From Cytobacillus oceanisediminis (GTDB taxonomy: Bacteria > Bacillota > Bacilli > Bacillales > Cytobacillaceae), in contig NZ_SOEE01000009.1 in NCBI RefSeq assembly GCF_004366035.1, positions 124,001-188,000 on the forward strand: a stretch of 64,000 nucleotides of DNA. Reading direction: 5' to 3'. Made by a program: the position numbers and the translations under genes. Below the pieces are notes generated by a model that searched no databases, was not told the DNA's origin, and worked only from the letters and a program-made list of their open reading frames with translations. Below, piece after piece: positions 8,076-16,299 of this stretch (its first letter is position 1; every line of letters starts with the position of its first letter).

Positions 8076-8120
8076 TTAACGATTGAAAAGCGGGTTTCTT
8101 AATCTCATTGATGCTGTCAA
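8076..8120 (-). CDS. Leader peptide MTASMRLRNPLFNR (macrolide-sensing type)
   Basis: A 14-codon frame starting with TTG at 8120, eight bases after a GGAGG ribosome site, and ending with TAA at 8076. The peptide reads MTASMRLRNPLFNR. From established work, the leader of mef(A/E) begins MTASMRLR and the ErmD leader is MTHSMRLRFPTLNQ; both stall ribosomes at the Arg-Leu-Arg stretch when erythromycin is bound. The same start, the MRLR core and the 14-residue length make chance unlikely. A stalled ribosome here would change folding of the following RNA and prevent the terminator at 7959-7988. Too short for routine gene finders. Confidence 0.82.
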   Translation of the reverse strand: MTASMRLRNPLFNR

Positions 8121-8144
8121 AAGGAAAACCTCCATTTCATTATA

Positions 8145-8182
8145 ATTATATTTATTTTACCAGCGCAGAGCCGTTCATGCAA
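8145..8182 (-). promoter_or_regulatory. Promoter of the leader/efflux transcript
   Basis: Minus-strand TTGCAT (8177-8182), 17 bp, TAAAAT (8154-8159). A second -10-like TATAAT lies at 8145-8150. The ribosome site of the leader peptide begins just downstream, giving a very short 5' untranslated stretch. The -35 abuts a dispersed repeat. Confidence 0.55.
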
Positions 8183-8184
8183 TA

Positions 8185-8250
8185 GGGACATAGGGAGAGG
8201 TTCCATGTCCCAGGCGGCGGGCGGGAACGTGTACATGTCCTCTCGTCCCT
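8185..8250. repeat. Dispersed GGGACA repeat, copy 2 (compound)
   Basis: GGGACATAGGGA...CATGTCCC and GGGAACGTGTACATGTCC...GTCCCT give nested inverted GGGACA/TGTCCC pairs around a G/C-rich centre. The element overlaps the stop codon of the binding-protein gene at 8249, as the other copies do at their genes. Confidence 0.6.
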
Positions 8251-9325
8251 ACTTATAAACTTCCTCTCTGGAATGAAACCCATCTGCAATAATAGTACGA
8301 TCCATATTGTATTTATCGACAGCAATCGGCGAAAGAAGGACGGAAGGCACCTCGATTTTGCCATTATTAATTTTTCGGTTTGCTTCTATATGTTCACCCT
8401 TCGCCATTCTGACCGCTAGTTCAGCAGCTTCCTTGGTCAGCGTACCGATAGGTTTGTATACTGTCATCGTCTGCGTACCTCTAATGATCCGCTGGGCAGC
8501 GGCAAGCTCGGCGTCCTGCCCGGCTACTGGAATTTTCCCTGCCAGCCCTTGCACTGCCAGTGCCTGGATGGCTCCGCCTGCAGTTGCATCGTTTGCTGCG
8601 ATCACGGCATCTATTTGATTTTGGCTGGCTTTAAGAGCCTCTTCCATATTCACAAATGCATTCGCAGGCGTCCAATCTCTGGACCACTGATCATATACAA
8701 TCTGTATATCGCCTTTTTCAATTAAAGGCTGAAGCACGTTAAAGACTCCTCGTTTGAATAAATGGGCGTTATGGTCAGTGATTGCTCCGCCAATATACAC
8801 ATACTTCCCTTTAGGAACCAGTTTGGCGATGGCCTTTGCCTGCAGCTCGCCAACCTTTTCATTATCAAAGGATATGTATAAGTCGATATCGGCATTTTTC
8901 ACAAGCCGGTCATATGAGATGACCTTGATGCCTGCCTCGTGAGCTTTTTTGACGATCGAAGCGGTGGCTTCAGCATTATGGGGAACGACAACCAGCAGGT
9001 CGACCTTTTGTTTTATCAATGTTTCTGCCTGTGATATTTGGACCGCATCATCCCCATTCGCAGCCATGATCTCCACTTCGGCTCCAAGCTCTTCTACAGC
9101 CTCTTTGAACAGATCTCTATCCTTCAGCCAGCGCTCTTCCAATAAAGTATCCATTGAAAAGCCGATCTTAATGGGTTTCTCCCCATCCTCTTCTCCTTCC
9201 ACTTCACCTGCAGCAGGAATTGCTTTCCCGGGATTTTTTTCGAGTACTGTTTCCATTTGGCAGGCTGACAGGAGGCAAACCAGCAACAGCACAGCCAGAG
9301 TCCGCTTCCATTGAATTCTATCCAT
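8249..9325 (-). CDS. Sugar-binding lipoprotein (XylF/RbsB type)
   Basis: About 358 residues. The signal peptide LAVLLLVCLLSAC ends in a lipobox, so the mature protein is lipid-anchored outside the membrane. A periplasmic-binding-protein type I fold follows (IKIGFSMDTLLEERW, VDLLVVVPHNAEATASIV, GIKVISYDRLV, AVIAANDATAGGAI, VAGQDAE), closest to D-xylose and multi-sugar binding proteins. The ATG at 9325 follows AAGGGG; an earlier ATG overlapping the regulator stop has no good ribosome site. It is the last gene of the sensor operon and has no permease of its own, so it may feed the MmsA/MmsB transporter or act in sensing. Confidence 0.85.
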   Translation of the reverse strand: MDRIQWKRTLAVLLLVCLLSACQMETVLEKNPGKAIPAAGEVEGEEDGEKPIKIGFSMDTLLEERWLKDRDLFKEAVEELGAEVEIMAANGDDAVQISQAETLIKQKVDLLVVVPHNAEATASIVKKAHEAGIKVISYDRLVKNADIDLYISFDNEKVGELQAKAIAKLVPKGKYVYIGGAITDHNAHLFKRGVFNVLQPLIEKGDIQIVYDQWSRDWTPANAFVNMEEALKASQNQIDAVIAANDATAGGAIQALAVQGLAGKIPVAGQDAELAAAQRIIRGTQTMTVYKPIGTLTKEAAELAVRMAKGEHIEANRKINNGKIEVPSVLLSPIAVDKYNMDRTIIADGFHSREEVYK

Positions 9326-9348
9326 CTGTTTTGCCCCTTTTTCTTCCA

Positions 9349-10890
9349 TCATTCTTTTTTGCCCAGAAGGGTTTTACGGAATTCCGTCGGTGACTGGCCA
9401 CACATCTTTTTGAAAACCTTGCTGAAATAGTTCGGTTCATGATAGCCCACCTCAAAGGTGATTTCTTTCAGACTTTTTCCGTGATCCGCCATCAGCTTCT
9501 TTGCTTTTTCAATACGGCATTCAGTCAGGAAGTCGATATAATTTACCCCGAGTTTCTCCTTGAACATTTTACTGATATAGATCGGGCTTAGCTCCACTTT
9601 CCTTCCCAACGCTTCAAGAGAAATATCCTCGTGGGAATGTTCGGTAATATATTGCTTCAGCTGGTGGATAGTATCTGCCTCCAGCCTGTCGTAATGCTCC
9701 ATATACGACTTCTTCATTTGCTTCAGCAATTGATTCGTTTCAGCGCGCAGCTGCCGGAAATCCTGGGTTTGATACGCAAAAAATGGTGCAGGAGCTTCAA
9801 CCCCGATCTCACTCATTACACGTGAAGCAATCCAGAGCAGCTGCAGCACCCGCTGCTGCGCTTGAATCACCCCTTCCCTTTCTGTTTCACATCGCTGGAT
9901 CATTTCCATTACACTTAAGCTGATTTGCTGCCATTTGCCAAGCCTGACTTGATCAAAAAACTGTTTCTCCCGCTCTTTGGCCAGCTGTAAATCTTCCCCT
10001 GTGCTAAGCACTGGAACATCGGAATAAAATCGGTATTTAACAGGGAGCGTTGAATCCAGGGTGGCAATAAGAGATTCCTGATAGGACTGACGGATTGACT
10101 GCAGGGAACCGCAAGCGTTCCCAATCCCGACGAACCAGCCTTCTGATGAGCCTTTTTTCACAAGAGACAAAATTTCGCCGGCTATAAATATAGCCTGTGA
10201 ACGGAATGATTGCTGTTTTTTCCGAAAAACGATGATTGGAAGCTGGCGGCCATATAGTGCACCTACCCATGCACTGCCTGCTTGCCTGATCTTCTCTTTG
10301 ACTGAGGTATAGAGGTGTTCTTGTCCATCAGGAAGCAGGATGCTCATGACGAACTGTTCATCCGTTGAGCGAATATCAAGCATTTCAACCAGCATATCCA
10401 GATGAACCTCATGGACATGATCGAACAGCAGCTGTGTCACGACATCCGTCTCAATGACCGGAAGAGCCTTTTGCAGCGCGACCTGCTGAAACTGCGTCAT
10501 TTCACGGAATCTCCGCTCTTCCTCAATCTGTTCAAGCACCTTCCTGACTGTTGCTTCAATTTCCGTGATCTTGCTTGGCTTCAGTAAATAATCCTTGACC
10601 CCAAGCTTTATCGCCTGCCGGGCATAATCGAATGTATCGAATGCTGTAATCATAATAAATTTAATATGCGGATCATCTTCGCTGATTTGCTTAATAGCTT
10701 CCAGGCCATTCAGCCCTGGCATTTGAATGTCCATAAGGATTAAATCAGGGTTAGATTCTTTAGCCAATTGAACGGCCATCTTCCCATTTTTTGCCTGGCT
10801 GATTTCAACGTCAGGAAAAGCTTTCCGGAGAATCACTTCCAGCCCTTCCCGCTCAATTTGTTCATCATCCGCGATCAGGAGTTTTGTCAT
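9349..10890 (-). CDS. YesN-type response regulator, AraC DNA-binding domain
   Basis: 513 residues: an N-terminal receiver (1-120; phosphoacceptor Asp54 in LILMDIQMPG, Lys104 region DYLLKPSK), a long middle region, and a C-terminal AraC/XylS double helix-turn-helix (about 405-510; IEKAKKLMADHGKSLKEI then GYHEPNYFSKVFKKMCG). This is the YesN layout of regulators that activate sugar-uptake operons. Its start overlaps the kinase gene by 26 bases, implying coupled translation and a cognate pair. The likely target is the chvE-mmsA-mmsB operon directly upstream in the cluster, which remains to be tested. Confidence 0.92.
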   Translation of the reverse strand: MTKLLIADDEQIEREGLEVILRKAFPDVEISQAKNGKMAVQLAKESNPDLILMDIQMPGLNGLEAIKQISEDDPHIKFIMITAFDTFDYARQAIKLGVKDYLLKPSKITEIEATVRKVLEQIEEERRFREMTQFQQVALQKALPVIETDVVTQLLFDHVHEVHLDMLVEMLDIRSTDEQFVMSILLPDGQEHLYTSVKEKIRQAGSAWVGALYGRQLPIIVFRKKQQSFRSQAIFIAGEILSLVKKGSSEGWFVGIGNACGSLQSIRQSYQESLIATLDSTLPVKYRFYSDVPVLSTGEDLQLAKEREKQFFDQVRLGKWQQISLSVMEMIQRCETEREGVIQAQQRVLQLLWIASRVMSEIGVEAPAPFFAYQTQDFRQLRAETNQLLKQMKKSYMEHYDRLEADTIHQLKQYITEHSHEDISLEALGRKVELSPIYISKMFKEKLGVNYIDFLTECRIEKAKKLMADHGKSLKEITFEVGYHEPNYFSKVFKKMCGQSPTEFRKTLLGKKE

Positions 10891-12325
10891 GCCGCCCCCT
10901 CCTATCTTTCGGTATTGTCATCACTACTTTTGTGCCGGCAGCACTGCTCTCAATGTTCATGATATCTTCATAGCCGTAAAAAAGACGCAAACGTCTGACA
11001 ACATTGGTGAACCCGATGCCTGTTGAGTTTCCACCTTTTTGAATGAACTGCCCTTGAAGAATCTGTTTAATTTTATATTCCTTAATACCTGGACCATCGT
11101 CTTCCACTTCTATAATCACACAGTCATTTCCATCCTGAATGCGAAACCAGATATTTCCCCCATCTTCTCTTGGCTCGACTGCATAGTTGACAGCATTCTC
11201 GATGATCGGCTGCAGTGTGAGACCCGGAATGTCCACATTCAGACACTTTTCATCTATTGACATTTTCAAATGCAGGCGATCTGTAAATCTGGCTTTTTGA
11301 ATATCCATGTATTGCTGCAGGACCATCACTTCTTCTCTAAGTGTTACTGGCCTATCAAGCCTTTTTAAGTTATAGCGCAGCAGGCCGGCAACACTAACAA
11401 GCAGGTCACTGGTTTCATGAGACCCTTCCAAATAGGCTTTTTTGGAAAGGGTATTTAATGTGTTAAATAAAAAATGAGGGTTAATCTGGCTTTGCAGGTT
11501 CAAGAGCTGGCTTTCCTTCAGCAATAACTTGCTTTCCTGCAGCTCATGCTCCAGCTGTGCCTTTTGCTGGATTTCCGAAATCAGGTTATTGATATTAATT
11601 CGCATCCGGTCAAAGGTCTTGGCAAGAAAGGCAATTTCATCATTCGAATCAACCTTTATCGGCAAGTGAAATCTGCCCCTCGATAACTCATTAGCTGCCT
11701 GGGTCAGCTTTTGTACAGGCTTCGTAATGCTTAAGGAAAAACCATAGGTCAAGAACATTAAAAGGCAGGTTATCATCAGCATCAGCCCAATCCCCAGTTT
11801 TTTGATTTCTTCGGATTGTTCAATGATCCCCCGGTAAAACCGTTCATACGTATTCAGTTCACTATCGATCAGCGTCAGCGTCATCTCGGAGATATACATC
11901 GATATGCGCGTCGCTTCGGAGAATTCCTTTGCCGAATCCTCTGTCTCCTTTTCATTAAAGAAAAGAAGGGAGCGATCAGTTGTCTCAACCAGGCTGTCAA
12001 TCAAATTCATATAATTTGTCAAAGCAAAATCATTTTCTGAATTTCGAAGATATGAAACATCCTTTTTTACATGTTCCATTTTTTCCTTGCTGTTGTTTAG
12101 TTTGTTCAGATTTTCGGGAATAGGCGTTATGAAGTAGTTATTCAAGTCTGCAATCATCTGCTGGCTTGTCCTTGTAACTTCATTCATCCGAAGGTATCGC
12201 TGAAGAATATCGTTATATTGATTCTGAGTTTTCTGATTATAATAGGTGAGTGTGAGCCATATGCCTGCCATAATCAATAGAATTACAGTCGTGAGTGTCC
12301 AGATTTTCTTATGAATTTTGTTCAT
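10865..12325 (-). CDS. YesM-type sensor histidine kinase
   Basis: 486 residues: membrane segments at about 10-28 and 178-198 bracket an extracytoplasmic sensor helix bundle, followed by HAMP (about 195-250), the His_kinase domain with phosphoacceptor H284 in QSQINPHFLFNTLN, and an ATPase domain (VENAVNYAVEP as N box, VEDDGPGI as G1 box). This LytS/YesM class partners with YesN regulators. The extracellular part is small, and the gene upstream, overlapping by four bases, encodes an anchored sugar-binding protein. In Clostridium the XylFII-LytS pair senses xylose through just such a binding protein, so a three-part sugar sensor is likely. Confidence 0.92.
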   Translation of the reverse strand: MNKIHKKIWTLTTVILLIMAGIWLTLTYYNQKTQNQYNDILQRYLRMNEVTRTSQQMIADLNNYFITPIPENLNKLNNSKEKMEHVKKDVSYLRNSENDFALTNYMNLIDSLVETTDRSLLFFNEKETEDSAKEFSEATRISMYISEMTLTLIDSELNTYERFYRGIIEQSEEIKKLGIGLMLMITCLLMFLTYGFSLSITKPVQKLTQAANELSRGRFHLPIKVDSNDEIAFLAKTFDRMRININNLISEIQQKAQLEHELQESKLLLKESQLLNLQSQINPHFLFNTLNTLSKKAYLEGSHETSDLLVSVAGLLRYNLKRLDRPVTLREEVMVLQQYMDIQKARFTDRLHLKMSIDEKCLNVDIPGLTLQPIIENAVNYAVEPREDGGNIWFRIQDGNDCVIIEVEDDGPGIKEYKIKQILQGQFIQKGGNSTGIGFTNVVRRLRLFYGYEDIMNIESSAAGTKVVMTIPKDRRGRHDKTPDRG

Positions 12326-13299
12326 TGCTTTTCCATCGCCTTTAATATCCTGATATCGGTAAGATAGCCATCAGATTTCAGCGGCACTTCTTCATCCCTA
12401 AGCCATTTCAAAATCAGCTCTACACTGAGGCTTCCCATCTTCTCAGGAGATTGTTCAATGATTCCATCAAGTTTTCCCTGAGTAAGCAGAGATATTGAAT
12501 CCGGACCATCGTCAAAAGAGTAGATATAATAAGGTTCTACCTGTGATCGCCTGCCTATTTCCTGAACCATTGCTCCTGCTATATTGGCCTTAATAGCTAT
12601 AAAACTATCAGTATCCGGATTTTGATTCAGCATGTTCTGAGTCGCAGCGATAATTTCCTCCCTAACATCTGTCGTTTCCGCATAGACTGTCTGGATATTT
12701 GGATATTCCTTCAGTACTTCATGAATGCCATCAAGGCGCTGCTGCTGATAAAACTCTTTATGCTTGTCGCCCATTAGAATGACTTTTCCCTTATGGCCCA
12801 TATCGTCAAGAAGCTGTTCTGCAATTAACTGCCCGGCCAGATATTGATCCGAGCCGACGTACGTTTTTCTCAAACTTTCAGATTTTGGCACGTCGTTGGC
12901 CACTGTAATAATCGGGATTCCATAAAAAGCAGCTTTAATCTTTGCTAAATCTGTGAATTCCTGCGTGTCCAGACCCTGAACAATGATGCCGTCCACTTTT
13001 GATTGAATGGCTACCTCTAACTTTTTCAAAAATTCCTCTTGATTTTTTCCATAGCTTCCCCAGACTTCCAGGCTTGCCCCATCCTTCCGTGCTTGTTCCT
13101 GTGCAGCAATACCTGCCTTATCCCAGAAAGGGGTCTCTAATTCCTGCGTTATCAGGACCAGCCGATATTTCACTTCCTGGCCATCTGATGCAGCAGGGAG
13201 ATCCCATTTGGATGTAAACGCTTTCTCGGATAGCGTAAATGTAAAATAACCAAGGACGATACATGTAAGACAAAATACTAGAATACCCGTTTTACGCAA
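12322..13299 (-). CDS. Membrane-anchored sugar-binding sensor protein
   Basis: 325 residues of the RbsB-like type I binding fold (YRLVLITQELETPFWD, VDGIIVQGLDTQEF, IPIITVANDVPKSES, YVGSDQYLAGQLIAEQLL, FIAIKANIAGAM, YSFDDGPDS). The N-terminus ILVFCLTCIVLGYFTFTL is a single hydrophobic anchor without a clear lipobox, so the protein is probably held in the membrane next to the kinase. The gene overlaps the kinase gene by four bases (ATGA type). This is the expected position of a ligand-presenting subunit of a sugar two-component system such as XylFII. The ligand is not readable but presumably matches the adjacent transporter. Confidence 0.88.
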   Translation of the reverse strand: MRKTGILVFCLTCIVLGYFTFTLSEKAFTSKWDLPAASDGQEVKYRLVLITQELETPFWDKAGIAAQEQARKDGASLEVWGSYGKNQEEFLKKLEVAIQSKVDGIIVQGLDTQEFTDLAKIKAAFYGIPIITVANDVPKSESLRKTYVGSDQYLAGQLIAEQLLDDMGHKGKVILMGDKHKEFYQQQRLDGIHEVLKEYPNIQTVYAETTDVREEIIAATQNMLNQNPDTDSFIAIKANIAGAMVQEIGRRSQVEPYYIYSFDDGPDSISLLTQGKLDGIIEQSPEKMGSLSVELILKWLRDEEVPLKSDGYLTDIRILKAMEKQ

Positions 13300-13508
13300 G
13301 GCTGTATCTCCGTTTCCTAAGTATGAATAGCTAAATAATTTTAATCATATCACCTTTTTAAGGCTTATAGAAGAGAGAGAAAGAGAGGGTTGTCTGTTGT
13401 TAACATGAGGATAATCGGTGCTTTAGGGATGCTGCCCAACTGCATCATAAGGGCACCCTCTTGCCGGATGCCCCATTTTCAAAACGGCTAATACAGGAAA
13501 CTGGTAAT

Positions 13509-14684
13509 CTACCCTCTCTTCTTCCGGGTCATGACATCAAAGATCACAGCACCTGCCAATACGCCTCCGCGGATCATGTACTGGAGGGAAACCCCTACCC
13601 CGAGCAGATTCATCCCGCTTGATAAAGAGGCCATGACTACAGCACCGATAATGGCACCGGTGATTTTGCCCACGCCCCCTGCAGAAGAAACTCCGCCGAC
13701 GTAAGCAGCTGCAATGGCATCGAGTTCAAATAATGTCCCAGCTGTAGTTGTCGCTGACTGAAGGCGCGAGGTGAATAATATGCCGGAAAGGGCTGCCAGC
13801 ATCCCCATTGAACCAAATACTATATACGTAATTTTATTTACATTGATTCCACTCAGATGTGCCGCTTCCGGATTGCTTCCGACAGCATATATATGTCTGC
13901 CAAGCACGGTTTTCGTTGTCAGGAAGTGATAGATGACAACCACTAAAAGCATAATGACAACCGTCCAGGAAAATCCGTTGTAGCCTGCCAGGATCCAGGT
14001 AATATAAGAAATGATAGCCGAAACAAAAACTAATTTGACAATAAAAATCCCTTTTGACACGACCTCGAATTGATAGTTGATCTTGTTTTTCCGCGTGGAA
14101 ATTTCACTGTATATATACAGCAATATGGCCAGTACACCCAGAATTAGTGTAAGGAGATGCAGCCCATTCACTTGCACAATCGAAGGAATGAATCCGTTTC
14201 CGATGGCGTTAAATCCATCATCCTTGACGATAATAGTCCCGGTTTTCTCTGTTACCTGAAGAAGTGCACCTCTAAAGATCAGCATTCCTGCAAGAGTAGC
14301 TACGAAGGATGGGATACCGAACTTTGCAACTAGAAGGCCATTGAATAGTCCGACAAAAATACCCAGCACCAGGATAATCGGAATGGTGATATAAAAAGGT
14401 ACTCCCATTCCCGTCAGGAGAATTGCAGCAATGGCCCCCAAAAATCCAGCGACGAACCCGACTGAGAGGTCAATGTGCCGGATCACGATAACCAGCGTCA
14501 TCCCCACTGCCAGGACAGCGATATATCCCGTTGAATCCAGCAGATTGCTTATATTTCGCGAAGACATAAACAGCCCGTCAGTCATAATAGTGAAGGTGAG
14601 CATAATAACGAATAAGGCAATGTACATGCCATAGTCACGGATATTATCTTTAAACAGCGTCTTCGCTTCGTTAATAAATTCCAT
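13509..14684 (-). CDS. mmsB: Multiple-monosaccharide ABC transporter permease
   Basis: 391 residues with about ten membrane segments, the BPD_transp_2 family of sugar permeases (NISNLLDSTGYIAVLAVGMTLVI, RHIDLSVG, GRHIYAVGSNPEAAHLSGI). The insertion around residues 190-260 with extra hydrophobic segments is typical of the GguB/MmsB subgroup and longer than in RbsC. It forms the channel for the MmsA ATPase and ChvE-type binding protein encoded upstream; 12 bases separate it from mmsA. About 200 bases follow before the sensor genes, with a weak GGGCATCC/GGGTGCCC hairpin that lacks a T run, so some read-through into the sensor genes is possible. Confidence 0.93.
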   Translation of the reverse strand: MEFINEAKTLFKDNIRDYGMYIALFVIMLTFTIMTDGLFMSSRNISNLLDSTGYIAVLAVGMTLVIVIRHIDLSVGFVAGFLGAIAAILLTGMGVPFYITIPIILVLGIFVGLFNGLLVAKFGIPSFVATLAGMLIFRGALLQVTEKTGTIIVKDDGFNAIGNGFIPSIVQVNGLHLLTLILGVLAILLYIYSEISTRKNKINYQFEVVSKGIFIVKLVFVSAIISYITWILAGYNGFSWTVVIMLLVVVIYHFLTTKTVLGRHIYAVGSNPEAAHLSGINVNKITYIVFGSMGMLAALSGILFTSRLQSATTTAGTLFELDAIAAAYVGGVSSAGGVGKITGAIIGAVVMASLSSGMNLLGVGVSLQYMIRGGVLAGAVIFDVMTRKKRG

Positions 14685-14696
14685 TAGTTTAACCTC

Positions 14697-16217
14697 CTAT
14701 TGCGTGGCGAGCTGCATGATGCTTTCCTGGTTTGCTTCTTCAATCGACAGCTCGCCTTTAATTTCGCCTTCCGCCATGACATAGACACGATCACTCATCC
14801 CAAGAACTTCACCCAGTTCTGAAGAAATCATAATAATGCTCATGCCTTCCTCAATCAATTGATTCATAATCGTATAAATCTCGAACTTAGCCCCAACATC
14901 AATGCCCCGAGTCGGCTCGTCCAGGATCAGTAATTTTGGCCCGACGAATAGCCATTTGCCCAGGGACACTTTCTGCTGATTCCCCCCGCTCAAATTGCCG
15001 ACAGCCTGTTCAAGGGAAGATGCTTTGATATACATGGACTTTTTATATTCCGTTGTTTCCTTTACTTCTTCGTTATCATTAATCACTCCATTTACAGCAA
15101 CCCGTTTGAGGTTTGCCGCAGAAATGTTGTTTTTAATATCCTGTATTAAAAACAGGCCGTCCCCTTTTCGGTCTTCCGTTACGTACGCAATCCCTGACCT
15201 GATGGCGTCACTCGGATGCTTCAGCGTTTTTGGAACGCCATCCACCAATAGTTCGCCTTGTAGTTTATAGAATTTTGGATTTCCGAAAATACTCAGAGCA
15301 AGTTCAGTCCTGCCTGACCCCATCAAGCCCGCAACCCCGACAATCTCTCCTTTTTTGACATGAAAATTAACATCTTTTACAACCTGCCTGCCCAAGTGCA
15401 CAGCATACGCAGACCAGCTGCGAAGCTCAAGAACAGGATCGCCAAATGTTTTGTTCGGCCTCTTTGGATAAATATCTTCTATCTCCCTGCCGACCATGTT
15501 TTTTATAATGACATTTTCAGAGATTTCCCCTTTTGCAGCGTCCAGGGTACAAATGGTTTGGCCATCACGAAGCACAGTCGCTTTATCTGCAATCGAGATG
15601 ACTTCTTTCAGCTTATGGGAGATCATGATGCAGGTAATTCCCTGCTCTTTCAGCTCGCCTAACAGATCCAGCAGATTTTCGCTGTCATCCTCATTAAGTG
15701 CTGCAGTCGGCTCATCCAGGATAAGCAGTTTCACATCCTTGCTTAAAGCTTTGGCAATTTCGACTAATTGCTGTTTTCCAACGCTCAGGTCTTTTACGAG
15801 TGTTTCAGGGTTCACATCGAGCTTAACCTTATCCAGCATTTTTTTAGCTTCAGCAATGGTCCGGTTCCAATCGACGATTCCGCCCTGCTTAATTTCATTG
15901 CCCGCAAAGATATTTTCATAGACTGTGAGATCCGGAAACAAGGCAAGTTCCTGATAGATAATGACGATTCCTGCTTTTACACTGTCACTGATCTTATTGA
16001 ATTGCTGTACACTGCCCTCAAATACAATATCACCCTCATATGTGCCATAAGGATATACGCCGCTGAGCGCCTTCATCAGAGTGGATTTACCCGCTCCGTT
16101 TTCACCGATCAAGCAGTGGATCTCACCTTTCTTCACCTTGAAATTGACATTGCTGAGCGCTTTGACACCTGTGAATTCCTTGGAAATCCCGTGCATTTCT
16201 AAAATATTTTCGCTCAT
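14697..16217 (-). CDS. mmsA: Multiple-monosaccharide ABC transporter ATPase
   Basis: 506 residues with two ABC domains as in all sugar-type (Rbs/Xyl/Ara/Ggu) ATPases. The first has Walker A GENGAGKST, signature LSVGKQQ and Walker B LLILDEPTAAL; the second has the degenerate Walker A GLMGSGRTE with signature LSGGNQQKVSLGKWL and LLILDEPTRGIDVG. It powers uptake through MmsB. It stands between chvE and mmsB; a strong hairpin in the gap from chvE (16254-16285) suggests lower expression than the binding protein. Confidence 0.95.
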   Translation of the reverse strand: MSENILEMHGISKEFTGVKALSNVNFKVKKGEIHCLIGENGAGKSTLMKALSGVYPYGTYEGDIVFEGSVQQFNKISDSVKAGIVIIYQELALFPDLTVYENIFAGNEIKQGGIVDWNRTIAEAKKMLDKVKLDVNPETLVKDLSVGKQQLVEIAKALSKDVKLLILDEPTAALNEDDSENLLDLLGELKEQGITCIMISHKLKEVISIADKATVLRDGQTICTLDAAKGEISENVIIKNMVGREIEDIYPKRPNKTFGDPVLELRSWSAYAVHLGRQVVKDVNFHVKKGEIVGVAGLMGSGRTELALSIFGNPKFYKLQGELLVDGVPKTLKHPSDAIRSGIAYVTEDRKGDGLFLIQDIKNNISAANLKRVAVNGVINDNEEVKETTEYKKSMYIKASSLEQAVGNLSGGNQQKVSLGKWLFVGPKLLILDEPTRGIDVGAKFEIYTIMNQLIEEGMSIIMISSELGEVLGMSDRVYVMAEGEIKGELSIEEANQESIMQLATQ

Positions 16218-16253
16218 TATGCTCCCCCCTAGCCAAACAGCTATTCAGAAGGA

Positions 16254-16285
16254 GAAATAGTGATAGACGCATCTATCACTATTTC
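16254..16285. terminator. Intercistronic hairpin between chvE and mmsA
   Basis: A perfect 14-bp stem, GAAATAGTGATAGA and TCTATCACTATTTC, with a 4-base loop and no long T run after it. In binding-protein operons such hairpins protect the 3' end of the binding-protein mRNA or partly end transcription, so that more binding protein than transporter is made. Confidence 0.75.
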
Positions 16286-16299
16286 TCGCCCTTTATTGA

